A stretch of DNA of 11,797 bases from Candidatus Bipolaricaulota bacterium (lineage in GTDB: Bacteria > Bipolaricaulota > Bipolaricaulia > RBG-16-55-9). The notes under the pieces are model-generated. The model did not search any database. It was not told the origin of the DNA and saw nothing but the letters and a program-made list of their open reading frames with translations. Below, piece by piece: positions 6,104-11,797 of the stretch. Numbering within the stretch: the first letter of the stretch is position 1; each line of letters begins with the position of its first letter. The translations under genes and the position numbers were made by a program. The stretch lies in the NCBI GenBank assembly GCA_027021605.1, contig JALUUA010000127.1, forward strand, positions 1 to 11,797. The letters are read 5' to 3'.

Positions 6104-7225
6104 CTATCCCTTCCTCTCCGCTTCGCCCAGGAGCCCCTGCGGGCGGATGAGCAGCATGACGATCATCATCGCAAAGGCGATCGCGGGCTTGTATTGCGAG
6201 TTGATCTGCGGGATGGCCGGGGCCACCAGGAGGTTCTGGGCGATCCCGATCACCAGGGCCCCGAGCATCGCGCCGTAGGGGCTCCCGATCCCGCCCAAAA
6301 TGACGGCCGCAAAGAGTGAGAGCAGCACCAACGCGCCCGTGTTCGGGGTGATGATCCCCCAGTTGAGCCCGATGAAGACCCCCGCGATGGCGGCCAGCCC
6401 CGCGCCGATCGCCCACGTCCAGCGGATAATTCTCTCCGCGTTGATCCCCGTAACCCGCGCCAGGTCCATGTTGTCCGCCAGAGCCCGCATCGCCTTCCCC
6501 GTCTTGGTGTACTTTAAGAAGAAGTGGAGCAGCGTGACCAGCGTGAGCGAGACGATGAGGGTCACCCACTGGACGGGGGTCATGGTGATGACCACCGCGC
6601 CCTCGGGGCGGGCGGTGCCCGCGAGGGCCAGGAGGTCCTTCATCGCGCCGACGAAGACGTCGAAGCGCCCGTCGCCGTTGAGGTCCCCGAAGGCGTAGAA
6701 GGTCGGCAGCTGCGTCCGCATCGCGTACGCCTGGTTCCCCACCCCCCAGATCGCCTGGACCAGCGCCCGCAGGAACAGGGCCATCCCGAAGGAGGCGATC
6801 ACCAGCACCACCGCCGCGCTCCGGCGCAGGCGGGAATAGATGAGCTTGTCGATGAGCAGCGCGATGAGGATCGCCCCGATCGCGCCGACGATCATCGCCC
6901 CCACGATCGCCAGCCAGCGGACCGCCGTGTCCGCCTCGGCCAGCCGGGGGAACCACTCCGGGAGCTGCCCCACCAGCCACCAGTCCACGGTGAGCGCCAC
7001 GTAGGCCCCGAAGATGAGGATGTCCCCGTGGGAGAAGTTGGCGAAGTTCAGGATGCGATACGTGAGGGTAAGCCCGATGGCCCCGAGCATGAGGATGCTG
7101 CCGAAGCGGATGCCGCTGACGATGAACTGCGGTCCGTTCTTGACGAAGAAGAGGCCCCAGAGCAGCCCGAGGACGATCACACCCCAGATGGCCCACTTGA
7201 CGATGTCCACGCGTTGGGATCGCAC
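6104..7225 (-). CDS. livH: Branched-chain/hydrophobic amino-acid ABC transporter permease LivH, with an FG-GAP-like loop
   Basis: This is the first membrane subunit of the HAAT importer. The family core is plain: SILMLGAIGLTLTYRILNFANFSHGD (43-68), LRRSAAVVLVIASFGMALFLRAL (133-155), the ATPase-coupling segment TKTGKAMRALADNMDLARVTG (240-260), GGIGSPYGAMLGALVIGIAQN (311-331) and a terminal RPQGLLGE (361-368). At 373 residues it is longer than the usual 290-310. The extra length is an N-terminal helix (about 10-28) and two loops. One loop, 162-215, contains DLNGDGRFD (181-189), an EF-hand/FG-GAP calcium-loop pattern that is not expected in this family. Translation most likely starts at the GTG at 7225. 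The GGGAGG upstream lies in the last codons of livF, 7 nt separate the livF stop and this start, and no nearer ATG exists. Assignment is secure; the role of the loop is unknown. Confidence 0.95.
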   Translation of the reverse strand: MRSQRVDIVKWAIWGVIVLGLLWGLFFVKNGPQFIVSGIRFGSILMLGAIGLTLTYRILNFANFSHGDILIFGAYVALTVDWWLVGQLPEWFPRLAEADTAVRWLAIVGAMIVGAIGAILIALLIDKLIYSRLRRSAAVVLVIASFGMALFLRALVQAIWGVGNQAYAMRTQLPTFYAFGDLNGDGRFDVFVGAMKDLLALAGTARPEGAVVITMTPVQWVTLIVSLTLVTLLHFFLKYTKTGKAMRALADNMDLARVTGINAERIIRWTWAIGAGLAAIAGVFIGLNWGIITPNTGALVLLSLFAAVILGGIGSPYGAMLGALVIGIAQNLLVAPAIPQINSQYKPAIAFAMMIVMLLIRPQGLLGEAERKG

Positions 7226-7232
7226 GGGATGT

Positions 7233-7937
7233 CTAGCCTCCCAAGTAGAGTTTCGCGACCTGGGGGTCGTTCAGCAGCTCCTCCCCCGTGCCCTCGAAGC
7301 GGTTGCGGCCCGTAGCGAGCACGTACCCGCGGTCGGCCATCTTGAGGGCCTGCTTGGCGTTCTGCTCCACCATGAGGATGGAGACCCCGGTCTCGTTGAT
7401 GTCCACGATCTTCTCGAAGATGAGCTCCACGAGCTTGGGGGCCAGCCCCGCCGAGGGCTCGTCCAGAAGCAGCACCTGGGGGTCGAGCATCAGGGCCCGG
7501 CCCATCGCGAGCATCTGGCGCTGGCCGCCGCTTAGGGACCCCGCCTTCTTGTTGTGGAAGCGCTCAAGATCCGGGAACACTTGGTAGACGCGCTCGATGC
7601 GCCCGCTCAGGTCCTCGTTGAGGATGAAGGCCCCCATCTCCAAATTCTCCTTTACGGTGAGGCTGGGGAAGACGTTGTCCGTCTGGGGGACGTAGCAGAT
7701 CCCCAACCTCACGATCTGGTCGGGGGCGCGCCTCGTGATGTCCTGCCCCCGGAAGGTGATCGTGCCCGCCCGGGGGCGCAGGAGCCCGAAGATCGTCTTC
7801 ATCAGGGTGCTCTTGCCCGCGCCGTTGGGTCCGATCAGAGCGACGATCTCCCCCTCCCGCAGCTCCATGTGCACCCCGTGGAGGATGTCCATCTCGCCGT
7901 ACCCGGCGGTGACGTTCTCAACCTTCAGTAGCGACAT
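7233..7937 (-). CDS. livF: Branched-chain amino-acid ABC transporter ATP-binding protein LivF
   Basis: This is a cytoplasmic ATPase subunit that powers the LivH/LivM pore as a heterodimer with LivG. The 234-residue length is typical. Visible motifs are Walker A GPNGAGKS (36-43), Q-loop Q85 in CYVPQTDNVFPSLTV, signature LSGGQ (135-139), Walker B VLLLDEP (155-161, catalytic E160) and D-loop SAGLAP (162-167). The switch position is VEQNA (190-194), where LivF proteins carry Gln instead of the usual His. The C-terminus YLGG is characteristic. The first 20 bases overlap the end of livG. SD GGAGGG (7942-7947) lies 4 nt before the ATG. The overlap suggests coupled synthesis of the two ATPases in equal amounts. 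Confidence 0.97.
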   Translation of the reverse strand: MSLLKVENVTAGYGEMDILHGVHMELREGEIVALIGPNGAGKSTLMKTIFGLLRPRAGTITFRGQDITRRAPDQIVRLGICYVPQTDNVFPSLTVKENLEMGAFILNEDLSGRIERVYQVFPDLERFHNKKAGSLSGGQRQMLAMGRALMLDPQVLLLDEPSAGLAPKLVELIFEKIVDINETGVSILMVEQNAKQALKMADRGYVLATGRNRFEGTGEELLNDPQVAKLYLGG

Positions 7938-8763
7938 ACTGCCCTCCGAGGTAGGCGTCGAGCACCCGCGGGTCGGTCCGGACCTCGTTGGGGGTCCCCT
8001 CCATGAGCTTCTTCCCCTCGCTCATCACGATCACGGGGTTGCACAGCGACATCACCAGGTCCATGTCATGCTCGATGAGGAGGAACGTGATGCCCTTCGC
8101 GTAGCAGAGGTGCTCGATGTAGCCCACGAGCTTCTTCATGAGGGTGGGGTTGACCCCGGCGCCGGGCTCATCTAAGAGAATCATCTGGGGGTCGGCCATC
8201 ATGGCCCGGGCCAGCTCCAGGAGCTTCTTCTGCCCGCCCGAGAGGTTCCCCGCGTACTCGTCCTTGAGGTGGATGAGTTCGACGAACTCCAGCACCTCGA
8301 TCGCCTTCTCGTAGACCGCGCGCTCCTGCCGGCGCACGAGGCCGGGACGGAACCAGGGGTAGAGGAGCCGCTCGCCCCTCTGGTCCTTGGGGACGAGCAT
8401 GAGGTTTTCCAGCACGGTCATCTCCGCGAACTCGCGCGGGATCTGGAAGGTGCGCACCAGCCCCTTGCGGAACACCGCGTAGGGGGGGAGGCCCGTGATC
8501 TCCTCGCCGTTGAAGAAGACCCGCCCGGTATCGGGCTTGTAGAAGCCCGTGATGAGGTTAAACAGGGTCGTCTTCCCCGCGCCGTTGGGGCCGATGAGAC
8601 CCGTGATCGTCCCCCGTTTGACCTCCAAGGAGCAGCGATCGACGGCCCGCAGGCCCCCGAAGTCCTTCACGAGCTTCTCCACGCGGAGGATGATCCCCTC
8701 CGCCGGGCCTGGGGGGTGCAAGGCCGCTCTCGGCTCCGCCTCTTGGATGACGGTCTCGCCCAT
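7918..8763 (-). CDS. livG: Branched-chain amino-acid ABC transporter ATP-binding protein LivG
   Basis: This is the second ATPase subunit of the HAAT importer. The 281-residue product has Walker A GPNGAGKT (58-65), Q-loop Q107 in LVRTFQIPREF, a helical-domain insert with the LivG-type LENLML pattern (118-123), signature LSGGQ (174-178), Walker B MILLDEP (194-200, catalytic E199), D-loop GAGVNP (201-206) and switch H232 in LLIEHDMDLVM. The C-terminus has the BCA_ABC-type EVRTDPRVLDAYLG. About 24 residues (Pro/Ala/Glu-rich) precede the ABC domain, more than in most LivG proteins. The ATG at 8763 is still favoured, because GAGGTG (8772-8777) lies 8 nt upstream and no other good start is near. It is the first gene of livG-livF-livH-livM and has its own promoter after dnaB. 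Confidence 0.97.
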   Translation of the reverse strand: MGETVIQEAEPRAALHPPGPAEGIILRVEKLVKDFGGLRAVDRCSLEVKRGTITGLIGPNGAGKTTLFNLITGFYKPDTGRVFFNGEEITGLPPYAVFRKGLVRTFQIPREFAEMTVLENLMLVPKDQRGERLLYPWFRPGLVRRQERAVYEKAIEVLEFVELIHLKDEYAGNLSGGQKKLLELARAMMADPQMILLDEPGAGVNPTLMKKLVGYIEHLCYAKGITFLLIEHDMDLVMSLCNPVIVMSEGKKLMEGTPNEVRTDPRVLDAYLGGQYVATEG

Positions 8764-8817
8764 CGATCGAGCACCTCGGGAAGTCGGGTGCGTTTTGGGT
8801 GCTGCGCGTTGGAGGGG

Positions 8818-8846
8818 ATTATAGCGCGATCGCTTCTGAAGAGCAA
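8818..8846 (-). promoter_or_regulatory. Predicted promoter of the livG-livF-livH-livM operon
   Basis: On the minus strand TTGCTC (8846-8841), a 17-nt spacer and a perfect TATAAT (8823-8818) lie in the 110-bp gap between the dnaB stop and livG. A start is predicted near 8811, with a leader of about 48 nt that includes the SD at 8772-8777. No terminator hairpin was seen after dnaB, so read-through from dnaB into liv is also possible. Confidence 0.65.
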
Positions 8847-8873
8847 AAGGGCGGCTTGCGGGGCCAAAGAGGG

Positions 8874-11585
8874 TTAAAACGGCGGCCCGGCCCCCTCCCG
8901 CTCCCGCTCCCGCTCGGCCTCGGGGGCGGGGACGGCCTGCCCGGGCAAGAACTCGTAGAAGCTGGCGTACACCCGGTGGAACATGAGCGTAAAGGAGTCC
9001 GTGGGGCCGTTGCGCTGCTTGCCGATGATGATCTCCGTCTCGCTGACGTTGGCCTCCTGGGGGCGGGGTTCCCGCATGTCCCCGTCGAACTCCTCGTCCT
9101 CGTCGCCCTTGGGGTCGTCGTAGTAGTCAGGCCGGTAGAGGAACATCACCACATCGGCCGTCTGTTCGATCTCGCCCGAGTTGTGGACGACGAGATCGTT
9201 GGCGACGAAGTTGTGGGTTCCGGGGACCACGAGGTCGTAGGTCATCTCCTCTCCATCGGGTTCGATGGAGAGGATCGCGTCCCAGAGCAAATCGCTGTGG
9301 GCCAGATGGGTCAGGAAGGGGTCGTCGAGCTTGGCGGCGACCTCTTGGAGGTGATCCCGGCCTATGGCCCTGCCTTGGCAGCGATACCCCAGCTCCCGCC
9401 AGGAGAGCCCCCTCTCCCGCTTGAGGGCAGCGATCCGTTCCGTCACGCTCCGGGGGAAGCGATCGATCTGCTCGTTGCTTCGCGGCTCCTGGGCCCAGCG
9501 GCCCGCCTCCCGGAGCCTGCGCCCCTTCTCCCCCACGATCGGGATGAGCCGGGCAAAGCGTTGAATGGCCTTTCGTCCGTCTACGCGAATGGAAGCAATA
9601 TCCACCGTCGACTTCGTGTGACGTGTCCGCCGCTCCAGCACGGAGACGATCCCCAAGCGCGTGAGCAGGTGGTGAACCCCTCGGAGTAGCTCCCGGCTGG
9701 TGGAGGTGAACTTCAAGGACCAGGAGCGATACCGGGGGCGGTAGAAGACGCTGCCGTCTCCGGCCCACAGTCCGCCCAAGAAGGCCGCGATTACCTCAGG
9801 GGGGGACTCAAAGACGGCCTGGGGAATGCGCTTCTCGGTGGTGGTCTCTCCGTGGATCCCCAGCGCTTTGAGCCAATTCACCAAGGGGTTGCGGCCGGGG
9901 CCGTATTGCCCGGGCACGGAGAACTCCACCTGCAGCGCGCCGGACCAATGGGGTTTGGGGCGGGCGGGAACCCCAAAGCGCCGGGCAACGATCTCGCCGG
10001 CGTCCGCGATGACCGCCGGATCGGCGCTGATGAGGCTTACCGCCCCGTGTCGGCGGTAGCTCCCGTCGGAGATCAGGTAGCCCAAAAGCCGGGCCTCGTC
10101 CGGGGAGAGCTCCCCCTTGCCCAAGAGCGGCAGCTGCCGGGGGGCAGCGATCCGCTCGCCGACCCTTAGTTCTTCGAGCCTCTTCCACCCCTCCACGGTC
10201 AGGAAGGGATGGTTTGCGGACGCCCGAATCACCCGACCCGTGCGTGTCCGCAAGCGGAAGACGGGCTTTACCCCGGACTGCACGACGCGGGCGGGCAAAG
10301 TTACCCCGAGTTTCAAGTCCGGCGTAACGGTGTGGACGGGGATCAACAGCTGCCGCTCGTAGAGCTCTCGTATCGTAAAGGGGCGCCCGCTGACCGCGTG
10401 ATAGATCACGGTATCCCCGGTTAGGCACTCGCGCAGGTCGCTGAGCCGGGGGCGTTTGGAGTCCCGCCGCTCCACGGCCCGGGAGAGCTGGGAGCAGGCG
10501 ATCACGGGGATCTGGAGCTCGCGCGCCAAGCCCTTGAGCGAGCGGGCGATGTACGAGATCTCCTGCTCGCGCACCTCGACGCGCGCCCCGCCCTCCACCA
10601 GCTGCAGATAGTCGATGATCAGGAGATCAAGCCCGTGCTCGGCTTTCATCCGCCGGGCCTTGGCCTTGAGCTCCATCACGGAGATCGCGGGCGTGTCGTC
10701 AATGAGAATGCGGGCCTTCTGCAAGGCGTTGGCCGCGCGCATGATCCGGCGCCACGCCTCGCTGTCGGCGCCCAGGTACCCACCCCGCAGTCGCAATAAG
10801 TTGACCCGGGCCTCGGCGCACAAGAGCCGCTCGATGAGCTGTTCCTTGGTCATCTCCAGGCTGAAGATCCCCACGGATTTGCCGCCCTGCAGGGCGACGT
10901 TGCGGGCGATGGAGAGCACAAAGCTCGTCTTCCCCATCGAGGGGCGGCCCGCCACCACGATCAAGTCCGAGGGGTGGAAGCCCGCGGTCCGCTTGTCCAG
11001 CTCCTTAAAGCCCGACGACAGGCCCGTGACCGTGCTGCGCCGCGGGTCTTGGAGCTTCTCCAGCACGTCGAGGTGCTGATGTAAAATCTCCGAGATGGGG
11101 TAGTAGCTCTGCTTGAGGGTTTGGCGCGAGACCTGGAAGACCTTCTCCTCCGCCAGATCTAGGAGCTTCTCGAGTTCCTCGTCCTCGCGGAAGCCCAGCT
11201 CGGCGATCTCCTGCCCCACCTGGGCCAGCTCCCGGAGCAGCGCCTTCTTGACGACGATGTCGGCGTAGTAGGGCACCGAGGTCGTCGTGGTGACGGTCGA
11301 GGCCAGCTCGGAGAGGTACGAGCGCCCGCCCACCTCCGCGAGCACGCCCTTCTCCTCCAGGCGGTTCCCCACGGTGATCAGATCGACGGGCTGCGAGCTC
11401 TCAAAGAGCTCGATGAGCGTCTGGTAGATGAGCCGGTGGGCGCGGAAGTAGAAGTGCCCCGGGGTGAGCTTCTCCATGAGCGAGGGGAGGACGGACTCGG
11501 CGTCCACGATGGCCGCACCGAGCACGACCTGCTCGGCCTCGCGGTTCTTGGGGAGCGGGCGCACTTCCTGCGACATGGGGATCAC
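8874..11585 (-). CDS. dnaB: Replicative DNA helicase DnaB, precursor containing an intein
   Basis: DnaB is the hexameric 5'-3' helicase that unwinds DNA at the replication fork. The 903-residue precursor holds the N-terminal domain (about 8-110, starting LPKNREAEQVVLGA), a linker, and the RecA-like ATPase: TGLSSGFKELDKRTAGF (187-203), Walker A GRPSMGKT (213-220), FSLEMTKEQL (241-250), Walker B LLIIDYLQL (321-329), RPRLSDLRE (378-386). It then resumes with SGEIEQTADVVMFLYRPD (803-820) and IIIGKQRNGPT (852-862). Residues 387-802 are an intein. The spliced protein would be about 487 residues, slightly long because of an acidic insert (823-844) and a tail with three Glu-Arg repeats. The longest frame starts with GTG at 11585; an ATG at 11576 gives MSQEVRPLPKN and is an equally likely start. 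A perfect -10 lies just upstream. The gene is clearly DnaB; only the start is uncertain. Confidence 0.97.
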   Translation of the reverse strand: MIPMSQEVRPLPKNREAEQVVLGAAIVDAESVLPSLMEKLTPGHFYFRAHRLIYQTLIELFESSQPVDLITVGNRLEEKGVLAEVGGRSYLSELASTVTTTTSVPYYADIVVKKALLRELAQVGQEIAELGFREDEELEKLLDLAEEKVFQVSRQTLKQSYYPISEILHQHLDVLEKLQDPRRSTVTGLSSGFKELDKRTAGFHPSDLIVVAGRPSMGKTSFVLSIARNVALQGGKSVGIFSLEMTKEQLIERLLCAEARVNLLRLRGGYLGADSEAWRRIMRAANALQKARILIDDTPAISVMELKAKARRMKAEHGLDLLIIDYLQLVEGGARVEVREQEISYIARSLKGLARELQIPVIACSQLSRAVERRDSKRPRLSDLRECLTGDTVIYHAVSGRPFTIRELYERQLLIPVHTVTPDLKLGVTLPARVVQSGVKPVFRLRTRTGRVIRASANHPFLTVEGWKRLEELRVGERIAAPRQLPLLGKGELSPDEARLLGYLISDGSYRRHGAVSLISADPAVIADAGEIVARRFGVPARPKPHWSGALQVEFSVPGQYGPGRNPLVNWLKALGIHGETTTEKRIPQAVFESPPEVIAAFLGGLWAGDGSVFYRPRYRSWSLKFTSTSRELLRGVHHLLTRLGIVSVLERRTRHTKSTVDIASIRVDGRKAIQRFARLIPIVGEKGRRLREAGRWAQEPRSNEQIDRFPRSVTERIAALKRERGLSWRELGYRCQGRAIGRDHLQEVAAKLDDPFLTHLAHSDLLWDAILSIEPDGEEMTYDLVVPGTHNFVANDLVVHNSGEIEQTADVVMFLYRPDYYDDPKGDEDEEFDGDMREPRPQEANVSETEIIIGKQRNGPTDSFTLMFHRVYASFYEFLPGQAVPAPEAEREREREGAGPPF
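8895..8915 (-). repeat. Hexanucleotide tandem repeat in the dnaB 3' end
   Basis: CTCCCG is present three times in a row (8895-8912) plus a partial CTC. In dnaB it encodes Glu-Arg pairs (about 891-896) in the charged C-terminal tail. Copy number could vary in frame without harming the helicase core. Confidence 0.7.
9180..10427 (-). mobile_element. Full-length DnaB intein with LAGLIDADG homing endonuclease (416 residues)
   Basis: This self-splicing protein element lies in frame inside dnaB. It starts with C387 (block A, CLTGDTVI) and ends with H801-N802, followed by the +1 nucleophile S803. It is inserted between Glu and Ser of the conserved DLRE/SG..IEQ segment of the ATPase. Splicing block B is GRVIRASANHPFLT (450-463, with H459). 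Blocks F and G are MTYDLVVPGTHNFVAND and LVVHN (781-802). Between them lie two LAGLIDADG motifs, LLGYLISDG (500-508) and FLGGLWAGDG (602-611), each with its acidic residue. A helix-turn-helix-like stretch, LKRERGLSWRELGYR (721-735), precedes the C-terminal splicing block. All splice residues and both endonuclease acids are present, so splicing and homing both look possible. From memory, the layout resembles the Rhodothermus marinus and Synechocystis DnaB inteins. Confidence 0.95.
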
Positions 11586-11591
11586 CGGTCG

Positions 11592-11619
11592 ATTATAGCC
11601 GCTCCCCGGGGGGAAGCAA
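11592..11619 (-). promoter_or_regulatory. Predicted dnaB promoter, possibly giving a leaderless mRNA
   Basis: On the minus strand TTGCTT (11619-11614), a 16-nt spacer and a perfect TATAAT (11597-11592). A start 6-7 nt further falls at 11586-11585, on the GTG of the longest dnaB frame. The mRNA would then be leaderless for that GTG, or carry a 9-nt leader for the ATG at 11576. GGTGATCC (11587-11580) just before the ATG resembles part of a 16S-complementary SD. Confidence 0.6.
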
Positions 11620-11642
11620 AGCGACCGGGATCACGTCCCCAT

Positions 11643-11694
11643 GGGACCGACTTCGGTCCCGCCCGTTCCGGCCCCGGATCCCGGTCTCGATCCG
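11643..11694 (+). other. Two hairpins in the dnaB upstream region
   Basis: GGGACCG (11643-11649) pairs with CGGTCCC (11654-11660) around loop ACTT. CGGATC (11675-11680) pairs with GATCCG (11689-11694) around an 8-nt loop. They lie between the dnaB promoter and the SD-covering hairpin and may belong to a leader of the rightward gene. They have no T-run. No convincing forward promoter was found between 11586 and 11730. Role unknown. Confidence 0.45.
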
Positions 11695-11729
11695 AGCCCC
11701 CCTGGCACGTACCCAGTTTTGAAAGAGAG

Positions 11730-11778
11730 ACCTCCTGAGGGCAAGCTCTCGGAGTGAGAGAATTTTCCCTCAGGAGGT
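11730..11778 (+). promoter_or_regulatory. 12-bp inverted repeat covering a strong Shine-Dalgarno site
   Basis: ACCTCCTGAGGG (11730-11741) and CCCTCAGGAGGT (11767-11778) are perfectly complementary. The 25-nt loop holds a second hairpin, CTCTC/GAGAG (11746-11750/11756-11760). The right arm contains AGGAGGT, the first part of a 13-nt match to the complement of the 16S 3' end (11772-11784). The left arm ACCTCCT mimics the anti-SD itself. In RNA this stem would hide the ribosome site. Alternatively, read leftward, the stem is followed by CTCTCTTTC and could be a terminator of a minus-strand gene beyond the edge. Confidence 0.6.
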
Positions 11779-11786
11779 GATCCAAT

Positions 11787-11797
11787 GTGACACGGGA
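11787..11797 (+). CDS. Possible start of a rightward gene, cut by the right edge
   Basis: The sequence AGGAGGTGATCCA (11772-11784) is a 13-nt SD-like stretch. An ATG at 11785 is immediately followed by TGA. Overlapping it, a GTG at 11787-11789 opens a frame (GTG ACA CGG) 9 nt after GGAGG. Only three codons are visible, so no product can be named. The case rests on the SD and spacing alone. A gene with a start beyond the window, or no gene at all, remains possible. Confidence 0.35.

Noticed and set aside
6072..7196. A 374-residue frame overlapping livH on the same strand, and many similar frames across liv, gcv and dnaB
   Set aside because: The products are Gly/Arg/Pro/His-rich and featureless, while the overlapping livH frame has every family motif. 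These are shadows caused by high GC.
8764..8873. Terminator after dnaB
   Set aside because: Only a three-pair GGC/GCC stem lies near a short T-run. This is too weak to call.
11702..11720. Sigma-54 promoter (CTGGCACG)
   Set aside because: The -24 half matches well, but the -12 half should read TTGC with GC ten bases on; here it is CAGTT without GC.
11761..11797. 3' end of a 16S rRNA gene on the minus strand (TGGATCACCTCCT)
   Set aside because: The 13-nt tail matches, but the preceding minus-strand bases (CCGTGTCACAT) do not fit the nearly universal GGAAGGTGCGGC that precedes it in 16S, and other 16S sequence is absent. A strong SD explains the match better.

Overview
The window is a GC-rich, tightly packed bacterial chromosome segment. 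Gaps are short, genes often overlap, Shine-Dalgarno (SD) sites are purine-rich, and GTG starts are frequent. The split glycine decarboxylase (GcvPA/GcvPB), the Tat-exported amino-acid binding protein and an intein-bearing DnaB of the Rhodothermus/Synechocystis type would fit a deep-branching, possibly thermophilic bacterium. Nothing here fixes the phylum, and thermophily is a guess.

Layout, left to right. (1) 1-2183, minus strand: a glycine-cleavage operon gcvH-gcvPA-gcvPB, with gcvPB cut by the left edge. (2) 2184-2239: overlapping divergent promoters. (3) 2240-3142, plus strand: an EamA/DMT-family ten-helix exporter. (4) 3143-3374: a near-consensus promoter followed by a ~160-nt structured leader with a 12-bp closing helix, inner hairpins and a possible pseudoknot. 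(5) 3375-4688, plus strand: a Tat-exported LivJ-like binding protein, ended by a strong intrinsic terminator. (6) 4834-8763, minus strand: the rest of the same kind of transporter, in transcription order livG-livF-livH-livM, converging on livJ. (7) 8874-11585, minus strand: replicative helicase DnaB, interrupted by a 416-residue intein that contains a LAGLIDADG homing endonuclease. (8) 11586-11797: a hairpin-rich region that ends in a 12-bp inverted repeat covering a very long SD sequence and a possible start of a rightward gene.

How the parts work together: GcvH carries the lipoyl arm that accepts the aminomethyl group from the GcvPA/GcvPB decarboxylase during glycine breakdown. The binding protein, two permeases and two ATPases together make one complete branched-chain or hydrophobic amino-acid (HAAT) ABC importer. 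It is unusual that the binding protein sits on the opposite strand with its own strong promoter and leader. That would let the soluble receptor be made in large excess and be regulated apart from the membrane complex.

The less ordinary points are the livJ leader RNA, the SD-covering hairpin at the right edge, the DnaB intein, a shared TTTGC/TATAAT promoter style with apparent leaderless starts, and a calcium-loop-like motif inserted in LivH. No tRNA, rRNA, CRISPR array or insertion sequence was seen.
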